A stretch of 64,000 nucleotides of DNA from contig NC_134539.1 of assembly GCF_050624435.1 (NCBI RefSeq), forward strand, positions 49,880,001 through 49,944,000. The letters run 5' to 3'. A program made the position numbers and the translations under genes. The notes beneath the pieces are model-generated. The model worked only from the letters and a program-made list of their open reading frames with translations. It did no database searches and was not told the DNA's origin. Positions 62,801 through 64,000 of this stretch are shown piece after piece; the first letter of the stretch is position 1, and each line of letters starts with the position of its first letter. The stretch is from Tenrec ecaudatus (taxonomy: Eukaryota > Chordata > Mammalia > Afrosoricida > Tenrecidae).

Positions 62801-64000
62801 TCAACCTTCCTAACGTCTCAACCCTTTAACGCAGTACCTCGTGTTCTAGTGACCCTGTGTGTGGGCATAGGTGCATGTGGGTAGACCCGCCTGGAGACGG
62901 ATAGAGGAGCCGTGTGTCCGTCCCTTAGACCACTGGAAAGATGACCAGATTTTAACATTGGTAAAGCGGGACACCAGTGAGACACCATCGATGAAACTCA
63001 TATCCTGGCGAAATAGCCACATGGCAGCCAAAAACCATATACCCTAGCTTGCCGTGCATTCTGCCGCGGGACGCAGGACAAATTGTTAAAAATCGGGACG
63101 TCTGGTCACCTTACACAATGGTGTCACTTTGAGTCAGAATTGTCTTGGTGGCAGTGAGGAAACATTTTAATAAGGAGCCCTGGTGGTGCAGTGGTTAGAA
63201 GCTGGGATGTTTACTGCAAGGTGGGCAGTTTGAAGCCACCACCCAGCTCCTGAGGAGAAGGAAGGGGCTTTCGACTGCCATACAGAGTTACTGCCTGGGA
63301 AACTCACAGGGGCAGGTCTACCTCAGCCTAAAGGTGGCTATGGGTTAGCACCGACTCATGGTAGTGAGAGAGAAACATTTTTATTTTTTTAAAATTTTAT
63401 TTCCAAGACTATTATATTATCCAAATGTTATTAATGGAGCACCCATTTTGACTAAAAATTAATCTTTACTAACATAATAGATTCTAGTAAATTTATATTA
63501 ACTACTTAAAACTTGCTGATATTTGTGAAAGAGATGTGGAATTGCTTCCATTTCTTAAGACAAGTGAAAGTTTCAGGTTCCAATTTTTATCGTTTTGCAT
63601 GGAATCTTTCTCAACAATGATTCTGGATTAAAGGGAGAAAGCTCAATAATTTGAACCAAATAACCAAAACATGGTACCACATGCATTACTCAGTCTACTG
63701 TAGCCAGGGGACATACCTCAGGTTCTGAATCAGTGGGCTCCAGCTGAGGGGGAAGGATGGGCAGCATGGGCTGACCCATCTTGGCCATCCGAGAGATCAA
63801 CTTGGCCTTGACTGTATCAGGATTCTAAAGAGAGAGCACAGGCAGAGAAATCACTGCAAGCCAATGTCCTTATCTTCAGGCACCTTTATCCCTCTGACTC
63901 TTTTATCAAAACCTTCAACAAGTTCAGTTGTCACATCTACCTAAAGCCATTTTGTCTAAAAAATGGAAATAAAAAATTTCTTTTCTTTTTTATAAAGATT
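39011..64000 (-). CDS. FKBP15: FKBP15 (WAFL), C-terminal 17 coding exons; gene continues past the right edge
   Basis: Seventeen exons on the minus strand, all GT/AG and all frame-compatible, give about 853 residues without a stop; the human protein is about 1,219 residues. In order: a Pro/Gln-rich linker (fragment residues 1-142: PPQLEPTDSEPE, PLYPAPLSQSPQFQ), a helical segment with MASFLMTEARQHNTEIRM, a long coiled coil (about residues 180-565) with heptads such as ENERLKQEVLEKSGRIEDQN, a Glu/Pro/Ser-rich low-complexity region (566-800), and the end GDDDDDDDIDWLG. FKBP15 links early endosomes to actin through WASP-interacting proteins; its N-terminal WH1-like and FKBP domains are encoded outside this window. 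Nearly every exon matches what I recall of human FKBP15, so identity is secure. Introns carry SINE, LINE, hAT and mariner debris but leave exons intact. It is convergent with SLC31A2. Confidence 0.97.
39089..40322 (-). other. FKBP15: FKBP15 last intron
   Basis: 1.2 kb with one AfroSINE at 39836-39985; purine-rich from 39410 to 39500. Nothing else recognised. Confidence 0.85.
39836..39985 (+). repeat. AfroSINE, 3'-truncated
   Basis: Head GGAGCCCTGGTGGCACAGTG, CACTGGGCTGCTAACCCCAA, then GTGAAAGATTTACAGTCTTG. Confidence 0.9.
40323..40419 (-). CDS. FKBP15: FKBP15 penultimate coding exon
   Basis: 97 nt completing a split Ser codon: SLSGDEADDLFQGATLKAPR, then PKEDPEDEDEDEV. Strongly acidic. Donor GTAAGG. 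Confidence 0.96.
40894..40935. repeat. (TA)n(CA)n microsatellite
   Basis: Mixed ATATATATACACACACATAT and GTATATATATGTATG. Confidence 0.9.
41100..41450 (+). pseudogene. possible retrocopy fragment, unidentified
   Basis: The frame open from 41124 to 41387 has protein-like composition (VEVALKISKATLQ-type helix, FEDTNTSTSTRLALEARIEC, then TENDITELFV and a stop). It is followed by a short 3' UTR-like stretch with ATTAAA at 41430 and an A-rich end. No good start codon or splice sites are visible. I do not recognise the parent gene; chance ORF remains possible. Confidence 0.3.
41455..41660 (+). repeat. LINE 3' tail
   Basis: GGGTTCATGAGGGAGGGGGA, GAGGAGCTGACACCAAGGG and the end CGCCCCCAATAAAATGATTT plus A-rich tail. 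Confidence 0.8.
42783..43162 (+). mobile_element. MaLR/ERVL-type LTR, old
   Basis: Starts near TGAAGTATAATAGATGG with GAATTCTGTCCCCACC, continues with GGAAGCCGAGACACATGCAC and GACTTCCAGCCTCCAAAATG, and ends CAGCACTAGGTAACTAAGAC. This order fits old mammalian LTRs of the MaLR/ERVL group. No internal sequence. Confidence 0.55.
43467..44158 (-). CDS. FKBP15: FKBP15 large 692-nt exon
   Basis: Starts MVTLQLLNRQEQEKGESSSE right after an acceptor AG and runs to SSHSSQHS plus a split Ser codon at GTATGT. Encodes the disordered Glu/Pro/Ser-rich region (PPTPPEDVQTRKGE; GEPQPSDLSNKEDLASSTGP). Diverges from human more than the coiled-coil exons. Confidence 0.96.
44398..44505 (-). CDS. FKBP15: FKBP15 exon, VKQIMN..NTIK
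   Basis: 108 nt, phase 0 to 0, 36 residues from VKQIMNRVFQSLRGEF to GTIMNTIK. Donor reads AAG|GTTCGT, weaker than its neighbours. Confidence 0.96.
44506..45297 (-). other. FKBP15: FKBP15 intron
   Basis: 790 bp with an AfroSINE at 44714-44875; otherwise nothing recognised. Confidence 0.85.
44714..44875 (+). repeat. AfroSINE, well preserved
   Basis: Head GGGAGCCCTGGTGGTGTAGT, GGGCTGCTAACCACAAGGTC, tail GAGTCAGAATTGACTCGATG. Slightly shorter than full length in the middle. Confidence 0.95.
45298..45423 (-). CDS. FKBP15: FKBP15 exon, CSALQ..PSEK
   Basis: 126 nt, 42 residues from CSALQAQVAALTEQTGE to SQMSGEEAAAPDPSEK: the C-terminal part of the coiled coil. Confidence 0.96.
45424..46338 (-). 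other. FKBP15: FKBP15 intron
   Basis: 915 bp, no recognised repeat. CTTCTGC-rich old sequence only. Confidence 0.8.
46339..46491 (-). CDS. FKBP15: FKBP15 exon, LSLVQ..LQGK
   Basis: 153 nt, 51 residues, LSLVQTELQTQWEAKCEHLL to QQKLTQLQGK. Heptad-rich coiled coil. Confidence 0.96.
46492..47337 (-). other. FKBP15: FKBP15 intron
   Basis: 846 bp, AT-rich, no recognised repeat or gene. Confidence 0.8.
47338..47493 (-). CDS. FKBP15: FKBP15 exon, NLSERKKK..TAEQ
   Basis: 156 nt, 52 residues, NLSERKKKSAQERCLVEEEM to VSTDQATAEQ. Coiled coil; acceptor TCTTGTCCCAAG. Confidence 0.96.
47600..47650. repeat. (GT)n(GAGATA)n(GA)n microsatellite
   Basis: GTGTGTGTGTGTGAGATAGA followed by GATAGAGAGAGAGAGAGAG. 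Confidence 0.93.
47849..48373. mobile_element. Tc1/mariner-type MITE with CG-rich core
   Basis: 525 bp between TA dinucleotides (47847-47848 and 48374-48375). Terminal inverted repeats of about 25 bp: left CTGTGTTTCCCCCAAAATAA, right TTATTTTGGGGGAAACACAG, one mismatch further in. TA target duplications fit Tc1/mariner. Between 47950 and 48200 the interior is CG-rich (GCGCGCCGGCGCGG), unlike its surroundings. ORFs inside (for example 47817-48116) show no transposase motifs. Confidence 0.85.
48409..48593 (-). mobile_element. SPIN-type hAT MITE, internally deleted
   Basis: Starts CAGTGGTTCTCAACCTGTGT, CCCCTTTGGGGGTTGAATGA, then skips to CTCATAACAGTAGCAAAATT and ends GGGTCGCGGCATGAGGAAGG then GAACCCCTG. 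It sits 36 bp from the mariner-type MITE. Confidence 0.85.
49350..50470 (-). mobile_element. LINE (L1-type) 3' end, about 1.1 kb
   Basis: Longest copy here, read in reverse: TTTTATTGGGGACTCGAACA, GTGTCAAGCACATTTGTACA, CATGACAGTGGGGGGAGGAA, CTAGATGGCCACTTGTTTAT and GATAGCCAGGCACCATCAGC. The 5' limit is indistinct beyond about 50300. No ORF2 motif remains. Confidence 0.78.
50858..51062 (-). repeat. AfroSINE, nearly full length
   Basis: CTCCCTATGAGTCGATCCTG, GAAACCCTGCAGGAGAGAGT, ATGGTTAACAACACAGGGCT and head CACTGTGCCATGAGAGCTCC. Confidence 0.85.
51080..51950 (+). repeat. ancient L1 3' region, interrupted by SINE fragments
   Basis: TTGTGATTGGCTTATTTTGT, GTCTTCAACTCCATTTACA, CCATTCATCTAGTGGGGGGC, CATTTTGCATTCCCACCAGC and CCACATCCTCACCAACCTTT follow the order of old mammalian L1. 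Confidence 0.82.
51628..51770 (+). repeat. two AfroSINE fragments
   Basis: GGAGTCAACTCGAAGGCAAT (a 3' end) at 51634, then a new head GAGGAGCCTTAATGGCACTG with GTTGGGCTGCTAACTACCAA at 51676-51770. Confidence 0.8.
52158..52294 (-). CDS. FKBP15: FKBP15 exon, EVQETSEQ..ESLEK
   Basis: 137 nt completing a split Glu; 46 residues, EVQETSEQAQSKVQSEKQSR to LRAEKESLEK. Donor GTAAGT. Confidence 0.96.
53000..53460 (+). repeat. afrotherian LTR-like repeat, ERVL-like
   Basis: CGTGCCAACCTGGTCGATAA near the start, CTCTTGCTTTGTGATGGTCG, GTGAGATGGAGGAGGACTTT, TGGATTGGTGTCAGACATAT, then TTTTTAATAAAACTCTCCC near the end. The order is one I recall from afrotherian genomes; class (probably ERVL-like LTR) is inference. 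Confidence 0.5.
53575..54003 (+). pseudogene. mariner transposase N-terminal fossil
   Basis: From 53770 the frame reads LREKRAVVKFCLLIGK, shifts, then shows the order EWLCFKKGEMSIDDKPRLDV and, after another shift, a D-V-E-K-I-R-A-L-like piece (GATGTTGAAAAAATTCGTGC). That is the order of the mariner N-terminus (helix-turn-helix, EWFKRFKEG-like, DDxxxGRP-like, TDENVEKIRALV-like). A TIR-like ACGAGGGGCACCCCC sits at 53578. Frame breaks, a stop and loss of the catalytic C-terminus make it non-functional. Confidence 0.75.
54025..54215 (-). repeat. AfroSINE, nearly full length
   Basis: Tail CAGCTCACTGCCATTGAATC, body GGAGTAGAAAGCCCTGTCTT, CTGCTGGTGGTGGTTATGAA, head ACTACACCACCCGAGCCT. Confidence 0.88.
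54390..54561 (-). CDS. FKBP15: FKBP15 exon, AKVTEELAA..QAMLS
   Basis: 172 nt, 57 residues plus one base: AKVTEELAAATAQVSHLQLK to RLSKLQAMLS. Coiled coil. Confidence 0.97.
54562..55746 (-). other. FKBP15: FKBP15 intron
   Basis: 1.2 kb, one AfroSINE head fragment at 54918-54950; the rest is AT-rich and unassigned. Confidence 0.82.
54918..54950 (+). repeat. AfroSINE head fragment
   Basis: AAAGGAGCCCTGGCGGCACA followed by GTGGCTATTTTGATG; nothing of the body remains. Confidence 0.7.
55747..55849 (-). CDS. FKBP15: FKBP15 exon, RYLEQSNLL..HAEQEK
   Basis: 103 nt completing a split Arg; 35 residues, RYLEQSNLLMEKRNNSLQTT to RVLHAEQEK. Confidence 0.97.
55850..56613 (-). other. FKBP15: FKBP15 intron
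   Basis: 764 bp; purine-rich at 56030-56120. Nothing else recognised. Confidence 0.82.
56614..56708 (-). CDS. FKBP15: FKBP15 exon, ENERLKQE..IERSQ
   Basis: 95 nt, 31 residues plus two bases: ENERLKQEVLEKSGRIEDQN, NKISELIERSQ. Clear heptads. Confidence 0.97.
56849..56881. repeat. (CA)n microsatellite
   Basis: About 16 uninterrupted CA units. Confidence 0.95.
56960..57400 (+). repeat. LINE 3' tail, about 440 bp
   Basis: GAACTGGAAACACAGGGAAA, CACAAGGATGTACATATAAC, GAGGAGCTGCTATTAAGAGC and end GAGCTCCCAATAAAATGATT. Confidence 0.8.
57622..57729 (-). CDS. FKBP15: FKBP15 exon, VEELQRHS..RIIQ
   Basis: 108 nt, 36 residues: VEELQRHSAGNSLLIPSMSV to IMNNIQRIIQ. Start of the long coiled coil. Confidence 0.97.
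57765..57958 (-). repeat. AfroSINE
   Basis: CCGCTGCCACTGAGTCCATT, GTGGTTAGCAGCCCAACATG and the head CCAACACCAGGGCTTCTTA, in the 458-bp intron between FKBP15 exons. Confidence 0.87.
58188..58297 (-). CDS. FKBP15: FKBP15 exon, GSGDMASF..HLMTK
   Basis: 110 nt completing a split Gly; 37 residues: GSGDMASFLMTEARQHNTEI, RMAVSKVADKMDHLMTK. Confidence 0.97.
58298..60531 (-). other. FKBP15 intron, no recognised repeat
   Basis: 2.2 kb. Overlapping ORFs at 58813-59337 (plus) and 58858-59334 (minus) lack domains and are probably chance; I could not identify any mobile element here. Confidence 0.7.
60532..60646 (-). CDS. FKBP15: FKBP15 exon, PYAGMQAYAY..PQFQ
   Basis: 115 nt, 38 residues plus one base: PYAGMQAYAYPQPATVASQL, QPARPLYPAPLSQSPQFQ. 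Pro/Gln/Tyr-rich linker. Confidence 0.97.
60647..61824 (-). other. FKBP15: FKBP15 intron
   Basis: 1.2 kb with a MIR-like piece at 60950-61110; 61200-61700 is GC-rich and unassigned. Confidence 0.8.
60950..61110 (+). repeat. MIR-like ancient SINE
   Basis: CAGTCTCCTCAATTGTAAAC, GTTGCTGTGTGGACTAAATG and CTTGGCAGATAGTAAATG follow the MIR pattern. Confidence 0.7.
61825..61925 (-). CDS. FKBP15: FKBP15 exon, VPQPSVSG..AQSFQ
   Basis: 101 nt completing a split Val; 34 residues: VPQPSVSGLPAPAAALLQVA, HLESHSTGNAQSFQ. Two residues shorter here than the human form I remember. Confidence 0.96.
62321..62423 (-). CDS. FKBP15: FKBP15 exon, AVNALQGL..QMPSQ
   Basis: 103 nt, 34 residues plus one base: AVNALQGLGQPVVAPSIPPS, LPAAHPALPQMPSQ. 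Confidence 0.96.
62792..62935 (+). mobile_element. SPIN-like hAT MITE, diverged
   Basis: Starts CAGTGGTCCTCAACCTTCCT, AACGTCTCAACCCTTTAACG, CAGTACCTCGTGTTCTAGTG; the right half is unlike the other copies but ends CCACTG. Flanking duplication unclear, so the right limit is approximate. Confidence 0.65.
62937..63113 (+). mobile_element. hAT-like MITE, copy B of the unassigned family
   Basis: 177 bp, starting AAAGATGACCAGATTTTAAC and ending GGGACGTCTGGTCACCTTA, parallel to copy A at 4112-4290 through the interior (TGGCGAAATAGCCACATGGC). Flanking 8-mers ACCACTGG and CACAATGG share 5 of 8. It directly abuts the SPIN copy. Confidence 0.7.
63115..63385 (+). repeat. AfroSINE 3' fragment plus full AfroSINE
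   Basis: GAGTCAGAATTGTCTTGGTG at 63131 is a lone SINE 3' end; a new head AAGGAGCCCTGGTGGTGCAG at 63172 starts a full copy ending TGGGTTAGCACCGACTCATG. Confidence 0.87.
63717..63824 (-). CDS. FKBP15: FKBP15 exon, NPDTVKAK..DSEPE
   Basis: 108 nt, phase 0, 36 residues: NPDTVKAKLISRMAKMGQPM, LPILPPQLEPTDSEPE. Most N-terminal exon in the window; donor GTATGT, acceptor CTCTTTAG. Confidence 0.97.
63825..64000 (-). other. FKBP15: FKBP15 intron, cut by window edge
   Basis: AT-rich intron sequence, T-rich toward the right end. The next upstream exon is outside. Confidence 0.8.

Larger units (their letters stand above)
62424..63716 (-). other. FKBP15: FKBP15 intron
   Basis: 1.3 kb: SPIN copy, unassigned hAT-like MITE and two SINE copies fill 62792-63385; 63385-63716 is AT-rich and unassigned. 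Confidence 0.85.

Overview
This is vertebrate genomic DNA with long introns, GT/AG splice sites, a CpG-island promoter and dense transposon debris. The repeats point to an afrotherian mammal, most probably a tenrec such as Echinops. AfroSINE copies (head GAGCCCTGGTGGCACAGTG, tail near GAGTCGGAATTGACTCGA) occur about 27 times. At least three, probably four, copies of a hAT element match, from memory, the SPIN ('Space Invaders') family, which is reported from tenrec but not from elephant or hyrax. The species call is inference from repeats; no alignment could be run.

Layout. 1-24 kb lies upstream of the first gene and is almost entirely repeats: a decayed C2H2 zinc-finger remnant at the left edge, solo-LTR-like elements, DNA-transposon MITEs, 5'-truncated LINE tails, SINEs and a 43-bp minisatellite. 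24.2-25.2 kb is a CpG island. SLC31A2 (copper transporter CTR2) runs left to right from it in four coding exons (start codon 24467, stop 35764-35766) with a 3' UTR to about 36.8 kb; all 143 codons were reconstructed. After about 1.7 kb of intergenic DNA comes FKBP15 (WAFL) on the opposite strand, tail to tail with SLC31A2. Seventeen of its coding exons are present, from the C-terminal stop at 39011 to an internal exon at 63824. They encode about 853 residues: a Pro/Gln-rich linker, a long coiled coil, a Glu/Pro/Ser-rich region and an Asp-rich C-terminus. The N-terminal WH1-like and FKBP domains lie beyond the right edge.

The gene order fits the human 9q32 neighbourhood as I know it (ZFP37 - SLC31A2 - FKBP15 - SLC31A1), so this is a conserved syntenic block and SLC31A1 is expected to the right. 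SLC31A2 serves copper handling in late endosomes and lysosomes; FKBP15 serves actin-linked early-endosome traffic. Nothing here suggests a shared pathway; they are simply neighbours.

I found no prokaryotic, CRISPR, rRNA or tRNA genes and no evidence of an undescribed multigene system. The most interesting non-genic signals are the horizontally acquired or unassigned DNA transposons (SPIN copies, a hAT-like MITE with 8-bp target duplications, a mariner-type MITE with a CG-rich core, a mariner transposase fossil), nested insertions with target duplications, a 25-bp-stem hairpin, and promoter motifs in the SLC31A2 CpG island.
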